8,049 nt of DNA from F23-D06 sp002392325 (lineage in GTDB: Bacteria; Bacteroidota; Bacteroidia; Bacteroidales; WCHB1-69), in NCBI GenBank assembly GCA_946624065.1, contig CAMORT010000077.1:1-8049 (forward strand), given 5' to 3'. Both the position numbers and the translations under genes were made by a program. Each line of letters opens with the position of its first letter. Positions within the stretch are counted from its first letter, which is position 1. Positions 1 to 6,135 of the stretch are shown in pieces. The notes below the pieces were generated by a model. The model searched no databases and was not told the DNA's origin. It worked only from the letters and a program-made list of their open reading frames with translations.

Positions 1-31
1 TGAACAGTAAAGATGCGCGGCAATATAGTAA

Positions 32-51
32 AGACGCACGGCCGTGCGTCT
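32..51. repeat. 20-bp perfect palindrome upstream of pepE
   Basis: The sequence agacgcacggccgtgcgtct is its own exact reverse complement. It ends 22 nt before the pepE start codon. The bases at 27-42 repeat those at 6-21 with 14 of 16 identities, so the left arm is also the second unit of a 21-nt direct repeat. No T-tract follows, so it does not look like an intrinsic terminator. It could be an operator, a 5' UTR hairpin, or a copy of a dispersed intergenic palindrome. The structure is certain; the function is unknown. Confidence 0.6.
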
Positions 52-73
52 CAACAATAAAAAAACAACCAAT

Positions 74-820
74 ATGAAACTCTTACTTATCAGCAATTCC
101 ACTAATTACAAAGAGCCCTATCTGGGCTGGTGTACCCCTCTTATCAAGGAATTCATCCAGAAATCCGCTTCCGAAATCGTGTTTGTGCCTTACGCGGGCG
201 TGGATGTGGGTGGCGAGGTCTATCCCAAGAGCTATGACTCCTACACCGCGCGCGTGCAGAAGGTGTTCGACCAGTTCAAAAAGAAGATTGTGTCCGTGCA
301 CACGGCGAAAGATCCGGTGGCTTTGATCAACAAGGCCAAGATGATCATGGTGGGCGGCGGCAACACCTTCCATTTGGTGGCTGAATTGCAGCGCAACAAA
401 CTTATCGAACCTATCCGTCGCAAAGTGATGGAGGGAGTTCCATATATCGGCTGGAGTGCCGGTTCCAATGTGGCTTGCCCGACCTTGTGCACCACTAACG
501 ATATGCCTATTGTGATGCCTGAGAGTTTCAAGTGCCTGGATTTGGTGCCGTTCCAGATCAATCCCCACTACATTGATCCGTATCCGCAAGACATCAACGA
601 TGCCATCCGTCATGGCGGCGAGACGCGCCAAGTGCGTATTAACGAGTATCTGGCCGTCAACCAGAACATGGCCGTGGCAGGTTTGCGTGAGGGTACAGCA
701 TTATGGGTGGACCACGAGCGTATCACGCTTCGTGGCACACGCAACATGATTGTGCTGCGCTACGGCAAGAAACCGGTGGAGAAGAAACCGGGTGACGAGT
801 TTGAGTTCGATCTGAAATAG
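74..820 (+). CDS. pepE: Dipeptidase E (peptidase E, family S51)
   Basis: This is a cytoplasmic serine peptidase of 248 aa. The family hydrolyses dipeptides with an N-terminal aspartate (Asp-Xaa) and acts in peptide recycling. Visible motifs are VGGGNTF at residues 93-99 and the nucleophile elbow GWSAGS at 126-131 with Ser128. Asp143 (in TNDMPIV) and His165 (in NPHY) complete the triad. These three residues sit at a constant offset of 8 from Ser120/Asp135/His157 of the Salmonella enzyme, which strongly supports the family call and an active enzyme. The length is a little above the roughly 229 aa of the enterobacterial protein. An in-frame ATG at 44 would add ten polar residues and begin inside the palindrome; I prefer ATG 74 because the protein there starts directly with the first beta strand (MKLLLISNS). 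No signal peptide is present. A small membrane-protein gene follows 20 nt downstream on the same strand. Confidence 0.93.
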   Translation: MKLLLISNSTNYKEPYLGWCTPLIKEFIQKSASEIVFVPYAGVDVGGEVYPKSYDSYTARVQKVFDQFKKKIVSVHTAKDPVALINKAKMIMVGGGNTFHLVAELQRNKLIEPIRRKVMEGVPYIGWSAGSNVACPTLCTTNDMPIVMPESFKCLDLVPFQINPHYIDPYPQDINDAIRHGGETRQVRINEYLAVNQNMAVAGLREGTALWVDHERITLRGTRNMIVLRYGKKPVEKKPGDEFEFDLK

Positions 821-840
821 GTTATCCATTTTTTTCTCCC

Positions 841-1161
841 ATGGCACCCCGCATAGTGGTATCGCTCATTGTTTTCATTCCGGTTTTTGCGGGAATGACA
901 TACTTCATGTACCGTTACCTGTTAGGGAAAAAGAGTGGGCGGAAAGAAAACTCGTATGATTTCACGGGCTTGCTGTTCTTGTTAATCCCGACAGTGGCCG
1001 GTTTTACGGGTTTGTTTGGAGATTGCTTGAAAAATATCATCGCCAACGACAATACGCGTATGCTGGTGTCGTTGGCGATTTCTGTTGCACTGGTGACTGT
1101 GGCGGATATTGTGGTTCGCGTCGTGGTGCGCAAGAAGATGCAAAATTCTGAATCCGAATAA
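841..1161 (+). CDS. Small three-helix membrane protein, function unknown
   Basis: This is a 106-aa protein I do not recognise. It has three hydrophobic segments at about residues 4-28, 41-63 and 74-96. They are separated by a basic loop (GKKSGRKE) and a polar loop (KNIIANDNTR), and the protein ends in a charged tail (RKKMQNSESE). By the positive-inside rule the C-terminus and the first loop should face the cytoplasm, with a very short N-terminus outside. There is no lipobox, cleavable signal or catalytic motif. It begins 20 nt after the pepE stop and probably shares its transcript, but a role with PepE is not shown. Base composition resembles pepE more than the lipoprotein genes downstream. 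The coding call rests on an uninterrupted frame, coherent membrane topology and close spacing to pepE. Confidence 0.72.
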   Translation: MAPRIVVSLIVFIPVFAGMTYFMYRYLLGKKSGRKENSYDFTGLLFLLIPTVAGFTGLFGDCLKNIIANDNTRMLVSLAISVALVTVADIVVRVVVRKKMQNSESE

Positions 1162-1170
1162 GATACTGTA

Positions 1171-1186
1171 AGGATGGCAAGATCCT
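1171..1186. terminator. Possible weak hairpin between convergent genes
   Basis: In the 39-nt gap between the convergent membrane-protein and lipoprotein genes, aggat pairs with atcct around a 6-nt loop. There is no T-tract on either strand, so intrinsic termination here is only a weak suggestion based on position. Confidence 0.2.
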
Positions 1187-1200
1187 GTCAAAGAGTCCTC

Positions 1201-2130
1201 CTATTTCACGTATTCGTAATAATAGGTGTTTACCCGACTGTGATCTGTCCCATCCGTATTATGCTCAATAAGTGTTTTGGTGACCTTTTTAGGGTAACCG
1301 TCTTCAAACTCATAGTCAAAATGAGTGGATGTTCTGAGATGGTTTAATGATGCGGAAATATAAGTGCAGGTGCTTTCAGAAACTAAATTCTGATAATAAC
1401 CGTCATGAATTGCGTATGGATTTGGAGCTAAAAGACACATAAAAGAGAAACCATAAAACGGGTTGGGGTAAGGAATGTATGTGTATTTGTACACTAGTGA
1501 TGTGCCGGAAAGTTGTTCGGTGACTTCAACGATGTTGTCCCCCTCATATTTGAATGTGGCGGTGCATTTCTTATATTTCTGCCCTTTGTCTTTCTCCAAA
1601 GGGATGGAATTTGTTAAACCGGGCTCGAAGATGAAATTGTCGAATTCCCCATTATCAAGTTTGTTATAATAGTACTGCTCACAAGTATATCCTGAAACCC
1701 GATGTTTTTCATCATGTGAGAACTGCCATTTTGCAAAAGGCATAGTGTTTAGTTCGGATTGGTGTTGTGTTAATTGGATATAGGCATCAACGGTTTCCAA
1801 ATAACGACCGCTTTTGTCGTAGTGAAAATAGTAGTGTGTCTCTTGCAAGTCTTGGATTCTTTTGATAAAATCCAGTTGACCGTTTTTATACGTAAAGAAA
1901 TATGTGAAATGATGGGAAGTGTCCGTAACATCATAATAATAGGTTATGGATTCCAAGCGGTTGTTTTTCCAAGTGAAATCCTGAAGAGGAACAGGCCCGT
2001 TGGATGTCATGGTATAGACAAGGTCTATTTTTTTTGCCGGGGAGAAGTGCCCCTCACGTTCGCAAGAACCGCATATAATTGACGCGGAGAGGAGTAGGGC
2101 AAGTTGTATAAATATAACTGCGTTTTTCAT
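1201..2130 (-). CDS. Predicted lipoprotein, paralogue of the adjacent gene
   Basis: This is a 309-aa predicted lipoprotein of unknown function. The frame stays open upstream to 2247, but that would overlap the preceding gene. The ATG at 2130 begins a typical lipoprotein signal (MKNAVIFIQLALLLSASIICGSC) with the likely lipidated Cys23, so I choose it. The mature part is rich in Tyr and Phe and alternates short beta-strand-like units such as 'FTYKNGQLDFI' and 'YFHYDKSGRYLETVDAY'. That pattern recalls YD-repeat-like or DUF4595-like Bacteroidota lipoproteins; the family name is tentative. It resembles the upstream gene along its length: SC-x-RE after the signal, an 'F-T-Y...YF-x-YD' block, 'NPFY' in the second half, and a final strand ending in Tyr-Glu-Tyr or Leu-Glu-Tyr. 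No promoter is evident in the 52-nt gap, so the pair is probably co-transcribed. Composition is visibly more AT-rich than pepE or batD. Confidence 0.8.
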   Translation of the reverse strand: MKNAVIFIQLALLLSASIICGSCEREGHFSPAKKIDLVYTMTSNGPVPLQDFTWKNNRLESITYYYDVTDTSHHFTYFFTYKNGQLDFIKRIQDLQETHYYFHYDKSGRYLETVDAYIQLTQHQSELNTMPFAKWQFSHDEKHRVSGYTCEQYYYNKLDNGEFDNFIFEPGLTNSIPLEKDKGQKYKKCTATFKYEGDNIVEVTEQLSGTSLVYKYTYIPYPNPFYGFSFMCLLAPNPYAIHDGYYQNLVSESTCTYISASLNHLRTSTHFDYEFEDGYPKKVTKTLIEHNTDGTDHSRVNTYYYEYVK

Positions 2131-2182
2131 CTTGTTGCTGAATGTTTGTGTTTGATTGTTCTGTGTGTGTGATAATGCAAGA

Positions 2183-3127
2183 TTAGGGGAGATATTCAAG
2201 AACCATAGTCGTGCTAAGGTAATTGGTGTCGGGATAGTTTTCGGCATATTCCTTAAAATTCTGCGAAATCAGAGTTGGATAGTTGTCATGGGTGGAATAG
2301 GAAAAAAGAAAGTCGTGTGTGATGACTTGAGGATTCACTTTATACACCATAGTCATGTGTTCGGGCATGTGTTGGATGTATTTGTTCGTAATAGAATATG
2401 TCGGGTCTATGTAAAGGATATTGCAACTGTTGTAAAAAGGATTGACGACATCCGTATAGGAAAGTATCTTGCCGAAACAGGTGTCATTGCCTTCCAAACC
2501 ATACTGGAAAGCGTCAAGCATGCCATCTTTGTATTCAAAAGAGGCGGAATAAACGAATAGTGGGACTTTCGATTTAGGAGCGTGTTTTAGCGTTTTGATG
2601 AAAGATAACTCAGGACATAACAACTGAAGGACGGTCTGAGTGGCTTCCTCATCTTTTTCACAGGACTTGTTGTTATAATAAACCTGAAAGTGTTCCTTTT
2701 TAAATCCGGAAATCAAACCGTCCGAATTGTAATATAGGTCAATATGAACTTCTTTTTCAGGAGATTCCCAGGCCCACTTGCTCTTATACCCGTCAATGGA
2801 GATAATATGCCGATTGTGTTTGTCATATTGGAAATAATAGAGCATGTTCGATTCGCGTGTGGAGTAATGTATGTTTGTCAGTCGTTTTTTGTCGTATGTA
2901 AAGCGCATGACTCCGCTGCTTTCACCGATATAAATCTCTTTCAACAAATCCTTGTCCCATACCCATGTCTCACTAAGTAGCAGGGAACTGTCATAAGAAG
3001 ATTTGTAGTATATTTTGGAAATCTTCTTGTTCGGATTATAAATGGGTTCCCGTTGGCACGAAGAAAGGAGCAGGAAACAGGCCAGCAAGGAAAAAAGAAC
3101 AGGGGAGGACAAGTTTCGTGTGACCAT
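2183..3127 (-). CDS. Predicted lipoprotein, first of a tandem paralogous pair
   Basis: This is a 314-aa predicted lipoprotein of unknown function. A TTG at 3133 lies two codons further upstream, but the ATG at 3127 is the better start. From there MVTRNLSSPVLFSLLACFLL is followed by LSSC, a clear lipobox with Cys24. The mature protein opens with QREPIYNPNKKISKIYY, which matches the opening of the neighbouring lipoprotein (EREGHFSPAKKIDLVYT). It continues with repeated short aromatic strands ('MRFTYDKKRLTNI', 'YYFQYDKHNRHIISIDGY'), and 'VNPFYN' lies in the second half. No catalytic motif is visible. The protein is probably anchored in the outer membrane or periplasm; whether it is surface exposed cannot be decided, since the residues after Cys are not a strong surface-export signal. 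It is the first gene of the minus-strand pair and lies directly downstream of a duplicated promoter-like element. Confidence 0.82.
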   Translation of the reverse strand: MVTRNLSSPVLFSLLACFLLLSSCQREPIYNPNKKISKIYYKSSYDSSLLLSETWVWDKDLLKEIYIGESSGVMRFTYDKKRLTNIHYSTRESNMLYYFQYDKHNRHIISIDGYKSKWAWESPEKEVHIDLYYNSDGLISGFKKEHFQVYYNNKSCEKDEEATQTVLQLLCPELSFIKTLKHAPKSKVPLFVYSASFEYKDGMLDAFQYGLEGNDTCFGKILSYTDVVNPFYNSCNILYIDPTYSITNKYIQHMPEHMTMVYKVNPQVITHDFLFSYSTHDNYPTLISQNFKEYAENYPDTNYLSTTMVLEYLP

Positions 3128-3158
3128 ATGCAAGTTGTGTTTATGCTTGAATCAAAAA

Positions 3159-3203
3159 TATGAATGCAAAGATATTTTTTTTATGAATGCAAAGATATTT
3201 TTT
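3159..3203 (-). promoter_or_regulatory. Duplicated Bacteroidota-type -7 element (tandem repeat)
   Basis: Two exact 22-bp copies lie at 3159-3180 and 3182-3203, a period of 23. Read on the minus strand, each contains TATCTTTGCA, which fits the Bacteroidota -7 consensus TAnnTTTG (plus-strand positions 3167-3174 and 3190-3197). The TTTG of the upstream copy lies 15 nt before the downstream copy, so it could act as that copy's -33 box. Transcription would begin roughly 30-55 nt before the lipoprotein ATG at 3127. The repeat is certain; the promoter role is inferred from consensus and position. Confidence 0.6.
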
Positions 3204-3264
3204 GGTAATGATATAGAAGTTGACCCGGCCATGCAGTAGTTTCCGCTCAACGCTAATGCGTCTC

Positions 3265-3393
3265 GCGGAATGGTGTGCCGCAAACGGGTAAAAATGAGGA
3301 AAGATGGGCGGTTTCATATGTGTTCCAACTACGGCAGGCATTCCCGCTGCCCATCTTTCCTTATGTGTACTATCGGCGTACCCACCATTCCGC
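3265..3393. repeat. Nested inverted-repeat element
   Basis: An 11-bp exact outer inverted repeat (gcggaatggtg at 3265-3275, caccattccgc at 3383-3393) encloses an inner stem. The inner stem pairs 3294-3309 with 3349-3364: 16 pairs, one of them G-U, with a 12-bp perfect core (ggaaagatgggc / gcccatctttcc). Its loop is 39 nt (3310-3348). Another copy of ggcggaat at 3410-3417 can pair instead with attccgcc at 3387-3394, so the right side has two possible folds. No flanking target-site duplication is visible. It fits a small non-autonomous palindromic repeat or a structured RNA between two divergent genes. No convincing gene lies inside it. Confidence 0.55.
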
Positions 3394-3417
3394 CGTGAAC
3401 AAAGTGAATGGCGGAAT
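3387..3417. repeat. Hairpin with 8-bp stem, competing with the outer arm
   Basis: attccgcc (3387-3394) and ggcggaat (3410-3417) form a perfect 8-bp stem around a 15-nt loop. The left arm overlaps the right arm of the larger inverted repeat, so the two pairings exclude each other. No T-tract follows on either strand. Confidence 0.4.
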
Positions 3418-3463
3418 CCAAATCAATAGACCATCATATTGGGTCATCTTCTAAATTATTGCC

Positions 3464-3486
3464 TATTTTTTTTGGTACACTTTTTG
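3464..3486 (+). promoter_or_regulatory. Possible promoter for the BatD-like gene
   Basis: The stretch tattttttttggtacac followed by tttttgca contains two approximate matches to TAnnTTTG, namely TA-N5-TTTG at 3464-3474 and TA-N5-TTTG at 3476-3486. Both have too long a spacer inside the box, so this is a weak call that rests partly on position, about 55-75 nt before the start codon. Confidence 0.28.
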
Positions 3487-3505
3487 CAATATTTTCAGCG
3501 CTTAT

Positions 3506-3520
3506 GCGTTAGTGTAACGC
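3506..3520. promoter_or_regulatory. Small inverted repeat in the batD 5' region
   Basis: gcgtta and taacgc form a perfect 6-bp inverted repeat around gtg, ending 21 nt before the BatD-like start codon. It may be a 5' UTR hairpin or a regulator-binding site. Nothing in the sequence decides between these, and chance cannot be excluded. Confidence 0.3.
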
Positions 3521-3541
3521 TAAAATTTAATAGGAAGTACT

Positions 3542-4960
3542 ATGAAAAAGATGTTATGCAAATGTTCAGGACTATTGTCGATTCTCATCCTGTTTTGTTC
3601 GGTCGCTTCGGCGCAGAATGACGAATCCTGCAAGGCATCCGCTCCAGCGGAAGTGGCTGTGGGACAGCAGTTCAAGTACACGGTAACCACGGAAGAGAGA
3701 GGGGAGATCATCTCCTCCGACTTCGGGAAGTTTGAGATGGTGAGCGGCCCCAGCGTGGGGTCCAGCACCTCCATCTCCATGATAAACGGGAAGGTGGAAC
3801 AGAACACATCTTATACCTATACCTATTATTTGATAGGAAACAAAGAGGGCGAGTTCACCATTCCGGGCGTGTCTATTTCCATTGATGGCAGGGTGGTGAA
3901 GAGTAACTATGTGATAGTCAAGGTGGTGAAAGCGCCCAAGATCGCACAGCAGGAGGAACGCACGCCGAATGACAGCTGGTTCAATTGGGAATTCCAGATG
4001 CCGGAGATAGAATGGCCTTTTGGTTCGCGCGTGCAACCGCAACAGAAACAGCAAGATAAGGTGCAGATTGACGACAAGATAGGGAAGGATGACATCTTCA
4101 TCAAGGCAACCTCCTCGCAATTGGAAGCTTACCAAGGCGAGGCCGTTGTGGTGACGCACAAACTGTATGTGAAACAGGAGTACCGCCGTTACGCCATCGA
4201 GCGCGCCAGTTTTGCCAATACCGGCGACATGTGGCTTGAACCCTTGGACCTGTCGAACCGCGCCACGGAGAGCACCGAGACGGTGAACGGCAAGAATTAT
4301 AGTGTGTTCGTGGTGAAGCAAACGGCCGTTTATCCTACCAAGACGGGCAAACTCGTTATTCCGAAACTGACACTAACCTTGCGCATCAGCGTGCCCGCCA
4401 CGGTGAAGGACCCGTTCTGGGGCAGCATCAGCACCACCCGCCGCAAGGATGTGACGGTCACCTCCAACGACCTGTCTTTGAAGGTGAAAGCGTTGCCTGG
4501 CGCGCACTCGAACGACAAAACCGAAGTGGTGGGCAATTTCACCATCAGTTCCAATCTGAACAAGACCGAGACCTACGCCAACGAACCGATTACCTTGGTG
4601 GTAACGGTGTCTGGCACGGGCAACCTGCATCATATCACCGCGGAGGATTTGGGCATTGACTTCCCGGCCGACTGCGATGTGACCTACCCGCGCATCACGG
4701 GGAGCATCTCGGCCAAGAGCGACATGGTGACGGGCTCCAAGACTTTCCGCTACACGATCATTCCGCGTTCGGAGGGCACATACCTGATCCCCGGCGCCAC
4801 CTATACCTATTATAATTATGAGATGGGGACCTACAGGACCATCTCGTCACCCGACTATCAGATTGAGGTGCATCCCGCCCGCCGGAGCACCGCCCCGGCA
4901 GTCCCTGACAGCGATGAGGAGAAAAAGCCGAAATCCAATGTCAAGACCTATAAAATATGA
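3542..4960 (+). CDS. Secreted BatD-family protein without C-terminal anchor
   Basis: This is a 472-aa BatD ('oxygen tolerance') family protein. The family is known from Bacteroidota bat operons linked to stress and oxygen tolerance; its molecular role is unclear. Residues 1-24 form a signal peptide with a likely cut at VASA|Q. The first Ig-like region (about 33-130) carries family marks: FEMVSGPSVGSSTSISMINGK at 64-84 and G-EFTIPG at 103-109. A polar, Gln-rich and Trp-containing linker (about 135-178) leads to a second region (about 184-318). A third (about 328-445) contains SGTGNL at 357-362 and EGTYLIPGATYTYY. The C-terminus is a charged tail (SDEEKKPKSNVKTYKI), and I see no transmembrane helix there; many BatD proteins have one. 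None of batA, batB, batC or batE adjoins it. The start has GGAAG about 5 nt upstream, good for this phylum. It ends at a strong terminator, so it is probably transcribed alone. Confidence 0.85.
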   Translation: MKKMLCKCSGLLSILILFCSVASAQNDESCKASAPAEVAVGQQFKYTVTTEERGEIISSDFGKFEMVSGPSVGSSTSISMINGKVEQNTSYTYTYYLIGNKEGEFTIPGVSISIDGRVVKSNYVIVKVVKAPKIAQQEERTPNDSWFNWEFQMPEIEWPFGSRVQPQQKQQDKVQIDDKIGKDDIFIKATSSQLEAYQGEAVVVTHKLYVKQEYRRYAIERASFANTGDMWLEPLDLSNRATESTETVNGKNYSVFVVKQTAVYPTKTGKLVIPKLTLTLRISVPATVKDPFWGSISTTRRKDVTVTSNDLSLKVKALPGAHSNDKTEVVGNFTISSNLNKTETYANEPITLVVTVSGTGNLHHITAEDLGIDFPADCDVTYPRITGSISAKSDMVTGSKTFRYTIIPRSEGTYLIPGATYTYYNYEMGTYRTISSPDYQIEVHPARRSTAPAVPDSDEEKKPKSNVKTYKI

Positions 4961-4972
4961 CATAATAATGTT

Positions 4973-5004
4973 AGGGGCGGAAAATTTTCCGCCCCTGTTT
5001 TTTT
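4973..5004 (+). terminator. Intrinsic terminator after the BatD-like gene
   Basis: aggggcggaaaa (4973-4984) is followed immediately by its exact reverse complement ttttccgcccct (4985-4996), a 24-bp perfect palindrome. One G and seven Ts follow (4998-5004). The GC-rich stem base and T-tract are classic for rho-independent termination on the plus strand. It lies 12 nt after the stop codon and separates this gene from the ribosomal-protein operon. Confidence 0.92.
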
Positions 5005-5075
5005 GCATTAGGACAATCACGCCTTTAAAAAACAAGGTTGCCATAAAAAATTAAAAAATATTCATTTACAATAGG

Positions 5076-5102
5076 TTTGGTATCAAAAAAAGTGTATTTT
5101 TG
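5076..5102 (+). promoter_or_regulatory. Bacteroidota-type promoter of the rplM operon
   Basis: TTTG at 5076-5079 and TATTTTTG at 5095-5102 (consensus TAnnTTTG), followed by C two bases on, are separated by 15 nt of mainly A-rich sequence. The site follows the terminator and precedes rplM with no other good match nearby. The start point would be near 5107, giving a leader of about 105-110 nt. The 15-nt gap seems slightly short for the usual -33/-7 arrangement. Confidence 0.65.
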
Positions 5103-5163
5103 CCGACCTTAAAAAACCGATTATTGTCCTGAATGTTAGTAAAGGAAAATTAATTAGTAATCA

Positions 5164-5189
5164 GAGAGTTGTGGGTGAAGACAGCTCTC
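5164..5189 (+). promoter_or_regulatory. Leader hairpin before rplM, candidate regulatory RNA
   Basis: gagagttgt (5164-5172) pairs with acagctctc (5181-5189), giving a 9-bp stem with one G-U pair and the 8-nt loop gggtgaag. It lies in the predicted leader, 25 nt before the rplM ATG. Ribosomal protein L13 leaders that control their own operon are known in Firmicutes. A similar role here is inference from position only. No T-tract follows, so it is not a terminator. Confidence 0.4.
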
Positions 5190-5214
5190 AAAACAACAAA
5201 CAACAAACTGAAAA

Positions 5215-5670
5215 ATGGATGCAGTAAGTTACAAAACAATTTCGGCGAATAAAGAAATCGTCAAGAAAGAATGGGTCCTGATCGACGCAGAAGAAATGGT
5301 CGTCGGCCGTCTGGCAACCGCAGTGGCCCGCATTCTGAAGGGAAAGAACAAACCGTATTACACCCCAAGTTTCGATTGTGGTGACAATGTGATCATCATC
5401 AATGCTGAGAAGGTGAGATTCACGGGCAACAAGTGGACGGACAAGCAGTATGTGCACCACACCACTTATCCTGGCGGACAGCGTTTCGCTACTCCGAAGG
5501 AAGTCATGCGCAAATATCCGGAGCGCATTCTCGAGCACGCCATCAAAGGTATGCTTCCGAAGAACAAACTCGGTGCCCAGTTGTATCGCAACCTCCACAT
5601 CTATTGTGGACCTAACCACCCGCATGAAGCACAGCAACCCAAGTTAATCAACGTTAAAGACCTCAAATAA
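5215..5670 (+). CDS. rplM: 50S ribosomal protein L13 (uL13)
   Basis: This is an early-assembling protein of the large ribosomal subunit, 151 aa. The conserved blocks are WVLIDAEEMVVGRLATAVARILKGK (20-44), YTPSFDCGDNVIIINAEKVRFTGNK (49-73), HTTYPGG (82-88), ILEHAIKGMLPKN (105-117) and the C-terminal NHPHEAQQP signature (134-142). It carries about 13 extra N-terminal residues (MDAVSYKTISANK) compared with the E. coli protein. The start is preceded by an A-rich stretch (caaacaacaaactgaaaa) without a Shine-Dalgarno sequence, as usual in this phylum. It is the first gene of the translation operon, behind its own promoter and leader, and 5 nt separate it from rpsI. Confidence 0.97.
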   Translation: MDAVSYKTISANKEIVKKEWVLIDAEEMVVGRLATAVARILKGKNKPYYTPSFDCGDNVIIINAEKVRFTGNKWTDKQYVHHTTYPGGQRFATPKEVMRKYPERILEHAIKGMLPKNKLGAQLYRNLHIYCGPNHPHEAQQPKLINVKDLK

Positions 5671-5675
5671 GAAAC

Positions 5676-6062
5676 ATGGAAGTAATCAATACATTAGGCA
5701 GAAGAAAAACCGCAGTTGCCCGCTTGTACATGAAGAGCGGTAGCGGTCAAATCATGGTCAACAACCGTGATTATAAAGAATATTTTTGCGTTCCCACCTT
5801 GCAATACAAGGTTGAGCAGCCTCTCCAACTGGCCGAAGTGATGGGCAAGTATGACATCAAGGCCAACTTGGACGGCGGTGGCGTCACCGGTCAGGCTGAA
5901 GCCCTCCGCATGGCTATCGCCAAGGCTCTCGTGGAAATCAATCCTGAGCTCCGCCACGCCATGAAGGTTCAGGGATTTCTCCGTCGTGACCCGCGTATGG
6001 TTGAGCGTAAGAAACCCGGCCAACCGAAGGCTCGTAAGAGATTCCAATTCAGCAAACGTTAG
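5676..6062 (+). CDS. rpsI: 30S ribosomal protein S9 (uS9)
   Basis: This is a small-subunit protein of 128 aa, whose C-terminal tail reaches the P-site tRNA. It contains the N-terminal LGRRKTAVARLYMKSGSGQIMVNNR block (7-31), DGGGVTGQAEALRMAIAKALVEINPELR (66-93), the FLRRDPRMVERKKPGQPKARKRFQFSKR segment, and ends in the invariant SKR. Length is normal. It starts 5 nt after rplM, so the two are surely co-transcribed and may be translationally coupled, the conserved rplM-rpsI pairing of most bacteria. Confidence 0.97.
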   Translation: MEVINTLGRRKTAVARLYMKSGSGQIMVNNRDYKEYFCVPTLQYKVEQPLQLAEVMGKYDIKANLDGGGVTGQAEALRMAIAKALVEINPELRHAMKVQGFLRRDPRMVERKKPGQPKARKRFQFSKR

Positions 6063-6100
6063 TATTTATCTATATCTGACGAAAAACTGTTTAGTATCGA

Positions 6101-6135
6101 AACTGTGGAGATTTCGCACGAACTACTCCATGGTT
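6101..6135 (+). promoter_or_regulatory. Leader hairpin before rpsB, candidate S2 regulatory RNA
   Basis: aactgtggag (6101-6110) pairs with ctccatggtt (6126-6135). This is a 10-bp stem with two G-U pairs and a 15-nt loop, in the 107-nt gap between rpsI and rpsB. It is placed 34 nt before the rpsB ATG. I find no clear TAnnTTTG promoter in the gap and no T-tract. Protein S2 represses its own rpsB-tsf mRNA through a 5' leader in gammaproteobacteria; an analogous site here is a positional inference. Confidence 0.4.

Noticed and set aside
2131..2247. Longer start for the second lipoprotein (ATG at 2247)
   Set aside because: It would overlap the upstream gene and place 39 residues before an obvious lipoprotein signal peptide.
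2156..2560. 134-aa plus-strand open frame opposite the first lipoprotein gene
   Set aside because: The minus-strand frame has a lipobox and a paralogue; this one has no motif and is explained as an antisense shadow.
3042..3239. 65-aa plus-strand open frame
   Set aside because: It is antisense to the lipoprotein signal-peptide region and extends into the tandem promoter repeat; the clear lipoprotein signal on the minus strand takes precedence.
3141..3341. 66-aa minus-strand open frame between the lipoprotein gene and batD
   Set aside because: It runs through the inner inverted repeat and the duplicated promoter, has no recognisable domain, and its composition follows the repeats. I treat it as a chance frame.
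3572..4321. 249-aa minus-strand frame opposite the BatD-like gene
   Set aside because: It has no domain, is His/Leu/Arg-rich as antisense frames of GC-richer genes often are, and conflicts with a clearly conserved protein on the plus strand.
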